From IMG/VR virus record IMGVR_UViG_3300006802_000400, positions 1 to 28,593 of that record: a stretch of DNA of 28,593 nt; one strand, 5' to 3'. This DNA is from a virus. Both the position numbers and the translations under genes were made by a program. The first letter of the stretch is position 1. The number at the start of each line of letters is the position of its first letter. Shown piece by piece: positions 20,405 through 28,593 of this stretch. The notes beneath the pieces were generated by a model. It made no database searches and had not been told where the DNA came from. It was given only the letters and a program-made list of their open reading frames with translations.

Positions 20405-22146
20405 CCCATCGCATCGAAAGCGGCTGGAGCGTCGACACGCTGGGGACGTTCACGCTCACCGTCGTCGGCAACGTCAGCACCGAGACCGTGTCCATCACGA
20501 CCGGCACCTATTGTCATTCGGATTTGACCAGCGTGCTCGGCACCGGCAATTACGATGACTTCGCGGGCGCGTTGAAAACGGCGCTTGACGCGAGCGGCGC
20601 GTCGAGCGGGGCATTTACGGTGACGTGGTCGACGTCGACGCTGCTCTATACGATCAGCAATGCGGCCGCTAACTTCGACCTGACCTTCCCGAATACCGCA
20701 GCGGGAAACCGCATGGCGGACGCGCTCGGCTTCACGCGCAACACGACGACGAGCTCGACGGCTGCGTCGCTCTCGGGCACGCGCCGCCCGTACTATGTGA
20801 TCGACGGCGCGATGGGCGGTCGCAGCGGCTGGACGCGCGTCTATGAGGGCGACGACATCACGTCGCAAGCGGAGGCGGAAGACGGCTCGACCTACGCCTC
20901 GGCGCGCAGCGTGGCGCCGCTCTACGACGACTGGACGGTACCCTTCGAGACGCTCGCCGCGACCTTCGAGCTCGAGGCGCTCACGGCGGTGCCGTGGACG
21001 TGGGAAGCGTTCTTCAAGCACAGCCGAGGCATCCATCCCTTCGCCGTCTTCGACGATGCGGGCAACACGGTGCATGTGCTGCGTGGGCCTCGAGGTGCGC
21101 GCTTCAAGCCGGCGCGCGCGAGCGAAGATTGGGACGGCCGGTGGTCGATTGACCTGCTCACGATCAATCGGGGTGCGCTCATCAATCCGCCGTCTGTGCT
21201 CGTCGCGCCGGTCGCAAGCGGCACGGTCGAGATTGGTCAGACGCTTTCGACCACCGACGGGTCGTGGACCAACTCGCCGACGAGCTACAGCTACCAGTGG
21301 CAGCGTGACGGCGCGGACATCAGCGGCGAGACGTCGGCGACTTACACTGTCGTCGCGGCCGATATCGGGCCGGGCACAGCGGGCATCGGGACGGGAATCA
21401 CCTGCCTCGTTACGGCGAACAACGCTGCGGGCGCGAGCTCGCCGAGCGCGTCGAACGCCCTGGTCTTCGCGCACGCGACTTATCTTGCCGATACTGCGAT
21501 CGGCATCTCGACTGCAGGCGTGACGCTTGTCGGCTCTGACGTTGACGAATGGGCCTCGAGCCTGGGGGGCATCTCGGTGACGCTGACGGCCCCGAGCGCA
21601 TCTCAGCGTCCGGCGTACTCAGCGACCGGCGGGCCGGGCAGTCGACCGCTCATCACTGGCGACGGCACCGACGACGTGCTCACGGGCACACTGACGAAGG
21701 GCAGTGCGTTCGACGATTACGAGTGGGGCGGCGTGGCTCGTCTAGTCGCGCATGTCTCTGCTGGTGATCGGTGGGTCGCATACGGCGTTGGTTCGGTATC
21801 GCGATTCCATATTAGTGAACGAGCCGGAGGCACTTACCGAATCACAGTAAGCGGCGGCGCGAACGTCGAGCCTCTGCTTGACTCGACTACGGCGCTTCTG
21901 CACTGGTCAGGCGATGCGACGCCGAGCACGATCAACGCGCGTCGCACCGGCGTGGTCGAGGCGACTGCATCGGCGACGGTGACTTCGAGAAGCGATGGCG
22001 AGACGCTTTCTGTCTTCGCCGATGGCGCGGGCACGAATGCGAGCAACAGCGAGCTGATGGCGTTTTATTGCGGCCCGATTCTGACGTCTGACCAGCGCAC
22101 GCATCTTCGCGCGCTGCTCACCTATCACACCGGAGTGACGTCGTGA
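20401..22146 (+). CDS. tail-tip structural protein with Ig-like and lectin-like domains
   Basis: GTG 20401 overlaps the tape-measure stop (GTGA). The first part of the 581-aa protein (about 1-260) has the pattern of tail proteins following tape measures (HSDLTSVLGTGNYDDFAGAL, RMADALGFTRN, WTWEAFFKHSRGIHPFAVFD). A Bacterial/phage Ig-like domain follows (about 265-360: GQTLSTTDGSWTNSPTSYSY, QWQRDGADISGETSATYTVV, CLVTANNAAGASSPSAS). It carries an unusual insertion (GPGTAGIGTG) between the strands that normally read AADVGKTITC. The C-terminal 200 residues resemble a concanavalin-like (LamG) sugar-binding fold. The protein may serve as distal-tail element with adhesion domains. Function is inferred from these patterns. 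Confidence 0.7.
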   Translation: MTHRIESGWSVDTLGTFTLTVVGNVSTETVSITTGTYCHSDLTSVLGTGNYDDFAGALKTALDASGASSGAFTVTWSTSTLLYTISNAAANFDLTFPNTAAGNRMADALGFTRNTTTSSTAASLSGTRRPYYVIDGAMGGRSGWTRVYEGDDITSQAEAEDGSTYASARSVAPLYDDWTVPFETLAATFELEALTAVPWTWEAFFKHSRGIHPFAVFDDAGNTVHVLRGPRGARFKPARASEDWDGRWSIDLLTINRGALINPPSVLVAPVASGTVEIGQTLSTTDGSWTNSPTSYSYQWQRDGADISGETSATYTVVAADIGPGTAGIGTGITCLVTANNAAGASSPSASNALVFAHATYLADTAIGISTAGVTLVGSDVDEWASSLGGISVTLTAPSASQRPAYSATGGPGSRPLITGDGTDDVLTGTLTKGSAFDDYEWGGVARLVAHVSAGDRWVAYGVGSVSRFHISERAGGTYRITVSGGANVEPLLDSTTALLHWSGDATPSTINARRTGVVEATASATVTSRSDGETLSVFADGAGTNASNSELMAFYCGPILTSDQRTHLRALLTYHTGVTS

Positions 22147-22433
22147 GAGTGCATGTCTACGCGACGCGCGAGCTCGCGCAGAACGCGATTGCCGCAATCG
22201 ATGCCGCTCGCAATCCCGACGGCACCGAGGAAGTCGCGCTCCCCGATGGCACGCGCGAGCGTCGCGCCGCGAAAGCGTGGGCGTTCCCCATCGAGCTCGA
22301 GGATGGCCGATGGGCTGTGACGGCGGTCGACCCCAATGCGCCCGACGTGCGCACGATTGAGCCTGTCCTCGACGAGAACGGAGAGCCTGTCATCGTTGAT
22401 GGTCGCGTTGTCATGCGGGAGGTTGAGTCGTGA
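22143..22433 (+). CDS. small tail-tip-associated protein of unknown function (96 aa)
   Basis: GTG 22143 overlaps the upstream TGA and the stop overlaps the next GTG, so the gene is coupled on both sides. The product begins RVHVYATRELAQNAIAAIDA, an alpha/beta opening. It has an acidic middle (NPDGTEEVALPDG), WAFPIELEDGRWAVTAVDP, and closes with PVLDENGEPVIVDGRVVM. The last part looks like beta hairpins. Small proteins of similar style sit between tail-tip and hub genes in several phages. No family is recognised with confidence. Confidence 0.6.
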   Translation: MRVHVYATRELAQNAIAAIDAARNPDGTEEVALPDGTRERRAAKAWAFPIELEDGRWAVTAVDPNAPDVRTIEPVLDENGEPVIVDGRVVMREVES

Positions 22434-25141
22434 CCTACGGCATCACGACCGCGTATCGGCTCATCATCGAGGGCCTCGGCATCGAAGCGGTGACGGACCC
22501 GGCGATGGAGCGGCTGTCGCCGGATATCTCGCGCTATCGCATCGTCGGGCTCTTGCGAGACGGGCTGCGTATTCAAGAGCAATGCGACATCGCGCGCGGT
22601 GAAATCGAAGCCGGCGGCGTCACGGTCTCAATCGTCGATCGTCAGGTCGATCAAGTCTGGTGCGAGTGGCTAGCGCAACAGCCGCAGGAGTACACCTGGC
22701 TGACGGCGGACGTGTCGACCATCGACGCCTCGATCACCGTCGCGGACAACAGCGTCGTCACGACCAACGACGTCATCCATATCGGCACCGAAGCGATGCT
22801 CGTCAGCGGCACGAGCGGCGCTGATACGATCGACGTGACGTCGGGGCGCGGGTGGTGGCAGACCATCGCGCAGGCGCACTATACGAGCGACGGCGAAGAG
22901 CTCGTGACGCCGAAGGTCACAGTGACGCGGCCGACGACGCTCGAAGGGCGTCGCGCGTACCTGTACCGCTACGTCGACGGCGACGACCTGCAAGGTGACG
23001 GCACGCTGGTCTGGCGCGGGGTCTGCTCGACGGATGCGCGCCTCGAAGATGACGGCGCGACGTGGACGATCACGATTGACTCGATCGTCTCGCTACTGAA
23101 ACAGCCGATTGCGACCGACCTCGATGAGCCGACGACGATTCGCGGCATCTACTATCCGGCGGCCGAGTTTATTCGATTTCAGTTCCTGGAGAGCAACGGC
23201 GACGACATCCTCTCCGGCCGCTCTCACGATCGCACCGCGATCATTCGCATGCACGGCTTCTGGGAGACGCAGGAGCAATGGTGCGAGGATATTCAGCTCG
23301 CGATTGATCAGGCGAGCAACACGAGCGGCGCGGGCACGACTGGCATCGTCGCGGGCACGACGGGCGTGGTCGAGGTCGAGCAGGCATTCGGTCTCGCACG
23401 TCGGACGGCCGACATCTTCGTCGAGGTGCAGGACTCTGGTCATTGGGGGATTCGGTGGATTCCCGATGCCGGTCAGCCTCGACATCTTCTGCTCGGCACC
23501 TTTGGCGGATTCGGCCCCGGACTAGAGCTCGAGGGCGCGCTCATCAATCCTTGGGGAAGCACCATCGCGACGCCTAGCGCGCCGCACCCGTGGGTCATCG
23601 TCGCAGGAGATGGCGGCGTTACTAGCAAGGGCAAGGTGCCGCGCGGCATCGTCGGCGGTGGCGCTGGTATCGGCGGTGGCGCTGAGCCGTATTCGCCGCA
23701 GCGCATTTACCCCGACTTGAATCTGACGGCGGTCGCGCTCGGTTCGATTGGCGACTATGACGTGCAGATTGAATGGGGTTCGGGCACGCCTTCGAGCGGC
23801 GCTTATCCGGTGCGCAATGCGGATGCAGACGAGGGATGGGCGCGAGTCGGCGTGGTCGATTCACGGCACATGTACCCTGGCCAACTGCCGAAGCTATCGT
23901 TCCGTCGTCGCATTGCGGAGGGCAATATCGGTGATCTTCGCGACGGGCTTGTGACGCTTGCGCCCGACCTCGCGAACGCCGGCGCGATGCCGTTCATCAC
24001 GACGCAAGATCTTGCGTCATGGACCACCGTTGCAGACCGCGCCGCGAGCGGGCGGCTGCTTCTCGAATCGAGACGGTACATCGTCGGTGGGGAGATTGAC
24101 CTCGACGAGCTCGTGGCGCAGGAGTGCCGTCTTTTCGGCGTGTTCCCCCGCCTTGAATCGGACGGCAAGATCGGCCTGTCATACCTCGAGCTCCCCACGT
24201 CGACCGCCATTCTCGCCGGCACCCTCGACGATGGCGACATCCTCGTGAGCGACCAGCCGCCAACGTGGGAGCGCAACGCGACCGATGGATCCATCAACGT
24301 CGCCGAGATGAAAACGGGCTATTCAATCCTCGAGGATGACCACGAAGGGACCACCTTTGTCATTCGCGACGTGACGGCGTTGTCGACGCGCAAGGCGACG
24401 CGCAAGCTCGAGATCGCTCCGCTGTCTCTGGACCCGGCCGACTTCACCTGGGACTACGTCTCGGCAGTCGACGTCGCGCGGCGCGTGCTCGCGATCTTCG
24501 GGCGACCATACTCAATCGTCAAAGTGGCGGTGTCCTCCGAGTGGCTCACCACGGCGCTGTGCGGCTCTGTGCTCGGCCTTCGCTCGCCGCGCATCCCTAA
24601 CGTCTTCACCGGTCGACGAGGCGTAGGACAGGGCTCTGAGCAGCCTGCGGTGGGGCTTGTGATCGGTCGGGATTGGGATCTGTCCACCGAGACCGGCACG
24701 CTCACGCTCATCGTCTCGGAAGCGCAGACAGCAGGCTACGCGCCGAGCGTATTCATCGATTCGTCGGCCGTCGTGAGCGGCAATCAATACGACCTGAGCG
24801 TGACCTTCGATGACCCGAGCGGCGTGAGCATGGCGCCGCCGGCCGCCGTGCTGTCGGACTTCTATTCGGTCGGGGACGAGCTGTATCTGCTCATCTGGGA
24901 CGCGACGACGCAGACTGCGCAAACGTGCGTCATCGACGCCGTCAATGACGGCGCGTCTGAGCTCCGTGTGACCTTCGATCTGTCGCCGACGCTGAGCGGC
25001 ACGCGATATCTGCGTTTCGCCAACTACTCGGACGGCACGCTAACGACATCGCAAAAACGCTTCGCATTCTACGCAGACGGCTCGCGACGCCTCGACGATG
25101 GCATCGGGGGGTTTGATCCTGCGCGGGAGTATGCGGCATGA
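22430..25141 (+). CDS. large tail hub/baseplate-like protein (903 aa)
   Basis: GTG 22430 overlaps the preceding stop. The N-terminal section (AYRLIIEGLGIEAVTD, IVGLLRDGLRIQEQCDIARG) is followed by a domain with VADNSVVTTNDVIHIGTEAM, SGADTIDVTSGRGWWQT, as found in phage tail tip proteins that 'evaluate' as short beta-barrel inserts. The middle has hub-like stretches (SIVSLLKQPIATDLDEPTTI, ISKTRADIF-like motifs are absent), and the C-terminal third has beta-rich DLSVTFDDPSGVSMAPP and FAFYADGSRRLDDGIGGFDP. Size, position after the distal tail protein and before fibre-like genes suggest a tail hub or central fibre. No enzymatic motif was seen. It overlaps the following ATG by four bases. Confidence 0.65.
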   Translation: MTYGITTAYRLIIEGLGIEAVTDPAMERLSPDISRYRIVGLLRDGLRIQEQCDIARGEIEAGGVTVSIVDRQVDQVWCEWLAQQPQEYTWLTADVSTIDASITVADNSVVTTNDVIHIGTEAMLVSGTSGADTIDVTSGRGWWQTIAQAHYTSDGEELVTPKVTVTRPTTLEGRRAYLYRYVDGDDLQGDGTLVWRGVCSTDARLEDDGATWTITIDSIVSLLKQPIATDLDEPTTIRGIYYPAAEFIRFQFLESNGDDILSGRSHDRTAIIRMHGFWETQEQWCEDIQLAIDQASNTSGAGTTGIVAGTTGVVEVEQAFGLARRTADIFVEVQDSGHWGIRWIPDAGQPRHLLLGTFGGFGPGLELEGALINPWGSTIATPSAPHPWVIVAGDGGVTSKGKVPRGIVGGGAGIGGGAEPYSPQRIYPDLNLTAVALGSIGDYDVQIEWGSGTPSSGAYPVRNADADEGWARVGVVDSRHMYPGQLPKLSFRRRIAEGNIGDLRDGLVTLAPDLANAGAMPFITTQDLASWTTVADRAASGRLLLESRRYIVGGEIDLDELVAQECRLFGVFPRLESDGKIGLSYLELPTSTAILAGTLDDGDILVSDQPPTWERNATDGSINVAEMKTGYSILEDDHEGTTFVIRDVTALSTRKATRKLEIAPLSLDPADFTWDYVSAVDVARRVLAIFGRPYSIVKVAVSSEWLTTALCGSVLGLRSPRIPNVFTGRRGVGQGSEQPAVGLVIGRDWDLSTETGTLTLIVSEAQTAGYAPSVFIDSSAVVSGNQYDLSVTFDDPSGVSMAPPAAVLSDFYSVGDELYLLIWDATTQTAQTCVIDAVNDGASELRVTFDLSPTLSGTRYLRFANYSDGTLTTSQKRFAFYADGSRRLDDGIGGFDPAREYAA

Positions 25142-25779
25142 GCACATCACTCTTCGAGGGACTCGTCCGGTATCAAGATTCGCAGTGGGGAGACTACGAT
25201 CCGGTCGATGCCGCGCAGTCGCGCGCCGTGATGAGCAACGTCATGCACTCGGCCGATTCGTGCGGCCAGGTGCTCGTCAACTGGCGCGTGGCCGATGCGC
25301 GGTCTGTGAGCCGCGTCCTGACGCAAGCCGTGACTTACTACGCGGTCTGGACAAGCGCGGCGCTGCCGATTCGATTCAACGGCGACGGCAGCGCATACAA
25401 GCTCCGGATTCGGCTTCGGGCCGCTGCCGGTGTCGCCGGCACGGTCGACTTCGCGGTGTGCGTGATCGGAGGGAATCAGAGCGTCGACGCTGCTTACGAT
25501 GCGATCACAGCCGGCACTCCCGTCGCGACCACCGCGAGCTCGAGCTCGACGTCGCACGCATGGCTCACGCTCTCGACGTCGACCATTAGTCTGGTTTCTG
25601 GCAGCGAAGCGATATCCGGTGTCACGCGCAGCACGCGCAGGGAGATCGGAGGCGCAGCGGTCGGCGTCAGCTACGATGCGGCGAAGATCGTGGTGATGGC
25701 GCAGAGGTCTACCGGCTCTGGCTCCACGACATCGGCGCTCATCAGCGGCTTACATGCCGCCGAATACATCGGACCCTGA
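25138..25779 (+). CDS. beta-rich tail-fibre-region protein (213 aa)
   Basis: ATG 25138 overlaps the hub stop (ATGA). The product is rich in Ser, Thr, Ala and Val, with strands such as VLVNWRVADARSVSRVLTQA, PIRFNGDGSAYKLRIRLRAA, GTVDFAVCVIGGNQ, HAWLTLSTSTISLV and AAKIVVMAQRSTGSGSTT. It looks like a jelly-roll type structural protein from the tail tip or side fibre. No known catalytic motif or chaperone is visible. It is followed after three bases by a second beta-rich protein with which it probably assembles. Confidence 0.6.
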   Translation: MSTSLFEGLVRYQDSQWGDYDPVDAAQSRAVMSNVMHSADSCGQVLVNWRVADARSVSRVLTQAVTYYAVWTSAALPIRFNGDGSAYKLRIRLRAAAGVAGTVDFAVCVIGGNQSVDAAYDAITAGTPVATTASSSSTSHAWLTLSTSTISLVSGSEAISGVTRSTRREIGGAAVGVSYDAAKIVVMAQRSTGSGSTTSALISGLHAAEYIGP

Positions 25780-25782
25780 CCT

Positions 25783-26757
25783 ATGACCCTTTCGCGCGTG
25801 CCGCAGTTCCGAGAAAAGATCTCGTTCACATCCATCGTCGCTGGCGCACCTGTCGCCTCGACCGACTGGCAGCGCGCGGCGGCGGTTCAAAACTGGGTCG
25901 CTGGTCGTGGGCGTCAAAACATCCCGACGTTCAAGCCCGAGCATTCCGCGAACAAAAGCACGACGTTTCGCTATGCGATTCGCATTTTGCCGAGTTATTC
26001 GGCAATCGACTTGGTTGCGATGGTCGCGACCAAGAACGTCTCATCGGTCTTGCCAGGGATAGTCGACGCGCCGGTCCCGATACTGCTGAGCGTGTCACCG
26101 CGAGCTGCTTACAGCTCGGCCGCGATTGATATCAATCTGGATGTCATTGTGCCGGTTACCGATACCAACATGGAATCAATCGCCGTCTACGAAGTGCCGC
26201 GTGCGTACCTCGAGCAGACCGCGAGCGCGGGCGGCATCGACACCACGGCACTAGCGGCGGGGCAGCCCATCACAGCGGCCAGTGTCGAGGCGCTCGCCGA
26301 TGCGCTCGCCGATGACACGTTCGGCACGCGCACGCTTGCGTTTCATGCGGTGCCGTATTCAAACGGCTCGAGCACGATCACGACTTACGCGACAGACTCG
26401 ACGAGCGCGACCTTCGCGCCCGTCGTCGGCGGCAATGGCGTGCCGGTGCTTGCGCGAAAGAAGCGCGTCGGCGACACGACGCGCACCGTCAAAGCGCGCT
26501 GTTACGGCTGGGTCACGAGCGGCACGACCGGCGAGTTCCGAGTCGAGTCGAGCGTCAACGGTGCGAGCTCCGCCGTGAGCTTCACGAATACGACCCCGGC
26601 GTGGTCGAACGAAATCACCGACCTCGTGGTCGACTGCGAAGACCTATCGACCGCGACCGGGCTTCAATCAGCGACGTGGGACGAGCTGACGTGTGACTCG
26701 CGTCGGTCGGCTGGAGCCGGCACGGTCTACGTCGCCGGCTGGATCGTCTACGAATGA
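25783..26757 (+). CDS. beta-rich tail-fibre-region protein (324 aa)
   Basis: The 324-aa protein starts LSRVPQFREKISFTSIVAGA and contains FRYAIRILPSYSAIDLVAMV, INLDVIVPVTDTNMESIAVY, the Ala-rich linker ITAASVEALADALADDTFG, and C-terminal strands RTVKARCYGWVTSGTTGEFR and TVYVAGWIVYE. The pattern of short strands and Thr/Ser loops suggests a structural, perhaps host-contact, protein. There is no clear SD before the ATG, and only three bases separate it from the previous stop, so translation is probably coupled. I do not recognise its family. Confidence 0.6.
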   Translation: MTLSRVPQFREKISFTSIVAGAPVASTDWQRAAAVQNWVAGRGRQNIPTFKPEHSANKSTTFRYAIRILPSYSAIDLVAMVATKNVSSVLPGIVDAPVPILLSVSPRAAYSSAAIDINLDVIVPVTDTNMESIAVYEVPRAYLEQTASAGGIDTTALAAGQPITAASVEALADALADDTFGTRTLAFHAVPYSNGSSTITTYATDSTSATFAPVVGGNGVPVLARKKRVGDTTRTVKARCYGWVTSGTTGEFRVESSVNGASSAVSFTNTTPAWSNEITDLVVDCEDLSTATGLQSATWDELTCDSRRSAGAGTVYVAGWIVYE

Positions 26758-26787
26758 TCGCGTGCTACTCTCACCCTGAGGATTCCG

Positions 26788-27150
26788 ATGTCGACCAATC
26801 TCATCTCCGCTGCTTTCGCGACCGCGCCCATCTACACCGGCACCGTCGACGCGACGACCGTCGCTGCGGGTGAGCCGCAGCGTCTCTCCGGCACGGGCGC
26901 CACGGGCGCCGCGAACGCGACCGCGCTGCCGGTCGGGCGCTATGCGACCTTGCAGGTCGCCGGCACCGCTGTGCGAGCTCGCTGGGGTGCCACAGCGCCC
27001 GAGGCTGACACGACCGATGTCTACCTCTCGGCGGGCGCGAGCTTCAGCTGGTACGTCGAGCAGAGCTCGCAGTTCGTGAGCGTGCAGGCGGCCGACGGCT
27101 CTGCCGCTTTCGAGGCGCACGTCTGGTGCTCCTCGCCGAAGGTCGCGTGA
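26788..27150 (+). CDS. small beta-rich tail-fibre-region protein (120 aa)
   Basis: CTGAGGATTCCG before the ATG gives a weak SD (GAGG). The 120-aa product begins STNLISAAFATAPIYTGTVD and consists of strands (RYATLQVAGTAVRARWGATA, DVYLSAGASFSWYVEQSSQF, VSVQAADGSAAFEAHVW). This resembles short single-domain virion proteins that form head or tail fibres and sit beside receptor-binding genes. The stop overlaps the ATG of the next gene. Function is not recognised beyond the structural context. Confidence 0.6.
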   Translation: MSTNLISAAFATAPIYTGTVDATTVAAGEPQRLSGTGATGAANATALPVGRYATLQVAGTAVRARWGATAPEADTTDVYLSAGASFSWYVEQSSQFVSVQAADGSAAFEAHVWCSSPKVA

Positions 27151-28073
27151 TGTCGAGGCGCTTCGCAGGCACCGGCCTCCTTCGCCGCCCCGGCACGCGG
27201 TTCACGCTCGGCGGGGGCGCAGTCCCGGTTCCCTCGTATGACCCCGACGCGCAAGCGTATTTCGATCGCGTCGAAGGCCCGAGCGGAGACGATCAAAGCC
27301 TGGAGCCCGAGGTCAAAACTGCAATCAACGACTTTGTGGTCGGATGCAAGGCCGATGGCGTCTGGGCCGCCATCAAAGCGTCGTGCATCCTCGCCGGTGC
27401 GCGGACGCTGTCCGGCGCATTGCAGCCCCTGGTGGGCGCGGCGCCGACAAACTTCAACTTCGTGTCTGGCGACTACAGCCGAAAAACGGGGTTGGTTGGC
27501 GATGGAACCACAAAGTACCTGAGCAGCAACCGAGCCAATAATGCCGACCCGCAGGACGATAACCATAACGCCTTCTATGTGACGGCCGCCCCGACTTCTG
27601 GTCTGCGGTTCTTTATGGCATCGGACGCTGGTCCGACTACCGGCGCCAACAATTTCTTGCAAAACACCGACGGTAATATCTACGTCAGAAATCGGTCGGC
27701 GACCTACAACAACACTTTGGCAAGCGCTTTCATCTTGGGGTTCAAGGGCTTTAGCAGAGACAACTCTGCTACCTACACCCTGCGAGACAACGCCACGACC
27801 TCAGTGATTACCCGCGCGTCCGAGACACCCTCCGCGTCGGCCATCCAGATATTCGACCGAGGCACCACGCCGCCGCATTCTCCGACCGACGCCCGTCTGG
27901 CCTTCTATTCCATCGGCGAAGATCTCGATTTGGAGCTGCTCGAATCTCGCGTTTCTACGCTGATTGCCGCACTTGAGTTTGGTATCAACACTGGCCTTGC
28001 CGCAAGTGACTACGACGCCGACACCGTGGCCTATGTCAATCGCGGCTACGCAGCAGGAGGGTCACTGTCATGA
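27150..28073 (+). CDS. receptor-binding/tail-fibre-like protein with LamG-like domain
   Basis: ATG 27150 shares its first base with the previous stop and gives 307 aa. After a short basic arm (MSRRFAGTGLLRRPG), the body matches a very common phage surface domain: AYFDRVEGPSGDD, KTAINDFVVGCKADGVWAAI, LAGARTLSGALQPLVG, APTNFNFVSGDYSRKTGLVG and SNRANNADPQDDNHNAFYVT, then a concanavalin-like fold to LLESRVSTLIAALE. Such proteins bind sugars on host or neighbouring cells. The related partial gene downstream repeats the central part. G+C falls compared with the genes upstream, suggesting recent exchange in the host-range region. Confidence 0.75.
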   Translation: MSRRFAGTGLLRRPGTRFTLGGGAVPVPSYDPDAQAYFDRVEGPSGDDQSLEPEVKTAINDFVVGCKADGVWAAIKASCILAGARTLSGALQPLVGAAPTNFNFVSGDYSRKTGLVGDGTTKYLSSNRANNADPQDDNHNAFYVTAAPTSGLRFFMASDAGPTTGANNFLQNTDGNIYVRNRSATYNNTLASAFILGFKGFSRDNSATYTLRDNATTSVITRASETPSASAIQIFDRGTTPPHSPTDARLAFYSIGEDLDLELLESRVSTLIAALEFGINTGLAASDYDADTVAYVNRGYAAGGSLS

Positions 28074-28593
28074 GCCAAGTAAAAGACCTCGTTGACGCCA
28101 TCGACGCATTCATTACGGGCAGCAAAGCTGACGGAACGTGGAACGCCATTAAGGCATCCTGCATTATGGCGGGGTGGGATAACCTGAATGGTGCGCTGAC
28201 ACCGCTTGCTGGCACGGCACCGACAAACCACAATTTTGTCTCCGGCGACTACGACCGCAAAACCGGTTTGACGGGAACCGGGAGCGAGTATCTGGACACG
28301 AACAGAGCTTGCGACGCCGACCCTCAAAACGATCAGCACGTCGCGGTTTACACAACGACACCGGAGTCAGGCGCCAGCTCGTATGCTTACATTTCAGGCG
28401 GCGCGTCTTCTTTCGGCGCGTCTATCACCGAGGTTCTTCATGTGTCTTCGCAAGTGTATTTCCGAAGCCGAAACGTAGGAGGGGCCGCGATTGGTTCGCC
28501 CACGCCGACATCGCCAGCCTTTCTCGGCGTATCGCGAAGCGCTTCGTCAAACTTCGGCTGGAGGCTTGGCGGTACTAAACGACACAAAACACG
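28070..28593 (+). CDS. second LamG-like tail-fibre protein, 3' end outside the window
   Basis: ATG 28070 overlaps the previous stop and is preceded by AGGAGGGTCACTGTC. The frame stays open to the window edge (about 174 codons). The product starts SQVKDLVDAIDAFITGSKAD and has KASCIMAGWDNLNGALTPLA, APTNHNFVSGDYDRKTGL and RACDADPQNDQHVAVYTTTP, so it is a paralogue of the preceding protein, lacking the N-terminal arm of that protein. Codons are AT-richer than in the head genes. It may be an alternative receptor-binding subunit or a partner in a hetero-oligomeric fibre. Confidence 0.75.
   Translation, partial: MSQVKDLVDAIDAFITGSKADGTWNAIKASCIMAGWDNLNGALTPLAGTAPTNHNFVSGDYDRKTGLTGTGSEYLDTNRACDADPQNDQHVAVYTTTPESGASSYAYISGGASSFGASITEVLHVSSQVYFRSRNVGGAAIGSPTPTSPAFLGVSRSASSNFGWRLGGTKRHKT

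Noticed and set aside
20074-21474. 466-codon minus-strand frame across the tape measure and tail-tip genes
   Set aside because: It crosses two real + strand genes, includes a poly-Pro stretch that is just the complement of the Gly codons, and has no recognisable domain.
1-28593. tRNA genes, CRISPR arrays and diversity-generating retroelements
   Set aside because: No cloverleaf-like segment, regularly spaced repeat, reverse transcriptase, or template/variable repeat pair was found by reading both strands.

Overview
The window is a GC-rich (about two-thirds G+C by eye) segment of a tailed bacteriophage or prophage. Every convincing gene lies on the + strand, most neighbours overlap by 1-4 bases (GTGA, ATGA, TAATG junctions), and GTG starts are frequent. 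The head genes belong to the Mu-like family set (DUF935 portal, gpF-like head protein, gpI-like protease/scaffold, gpT-like major capsid, gp36-like and gpG-like connector proteins). The tail genes are those of a long non-contractile tail: a tube protein, frameshifted tail assembly chaperones and a tape measure, with no sheath gene. This suggests a siphovirus with a Mu-type head. No transposase, integrase, replication gene, tRNA, CRISPR or host gene is visible, so the lifestyle and host cannot be fixed; the composition only says that the host is probably GC-rich.

Layout. 1-2263: the end of an unidentified gene, a possible promoter with a nearly leaderless start, two tiny DNA-binding-like proteins, two tandem C5-cytosine DNA methyltransferases that share a 94-bp duplicated 5' end, and a zinc-ribbon microprotein. 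2265-3771: a probable small terminase, an unidentified protein and a small helix-turn-helix protein. 3768-6563: a four-gene, translationally coupled glycan-type cassette (three GT-A-like glycosyltransferases and one FkbM-type methyltransferase). 6580-7158: a secreted protein, followed by a strong intrinsic terminator. 7243-14247: the large terminase and head module. 14274-16442: connector and neck genes. 16455-20404: tail tube, chaperones G and GT, and tape measure. 20401-28593: tail tip, hub and fibre-like genes, ending in two tandem paralogous receptor-binding-like proteins; the second runs off the window.

How the genes work together. The methyltransferases probably protect phage DNA from host restriction. 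Terminase, portal and gpF-like protein package DNA into a capsid built with a protease that carries its own scaffold. The connector genes join the head to a tail whose chaperone pair is made by -1 frameshifting. The glycosyltransferase cassette sits between small and large terminase genes, so it is probably late-expressed or a cargo insertion, and may decorate virion proteins or the host envelope.

Most unusual observations: (i) both methyltransferases carry, in the +1 frame over about 200 bases, a second set of family-like motifs (PTPTA ... MGFPxDW) lying on the same DNA as the annotated-frame motifs; (ii) a canonical-form slippery heptamer plus stem-loop near the end of the portal gene could fuse portal to the gpF-like protein; (iii) a clear GGGAAAA frameshift site in the chaperone gene; (iv) an SD-supported in-frame internal start for a scaffold inside the protease gene.
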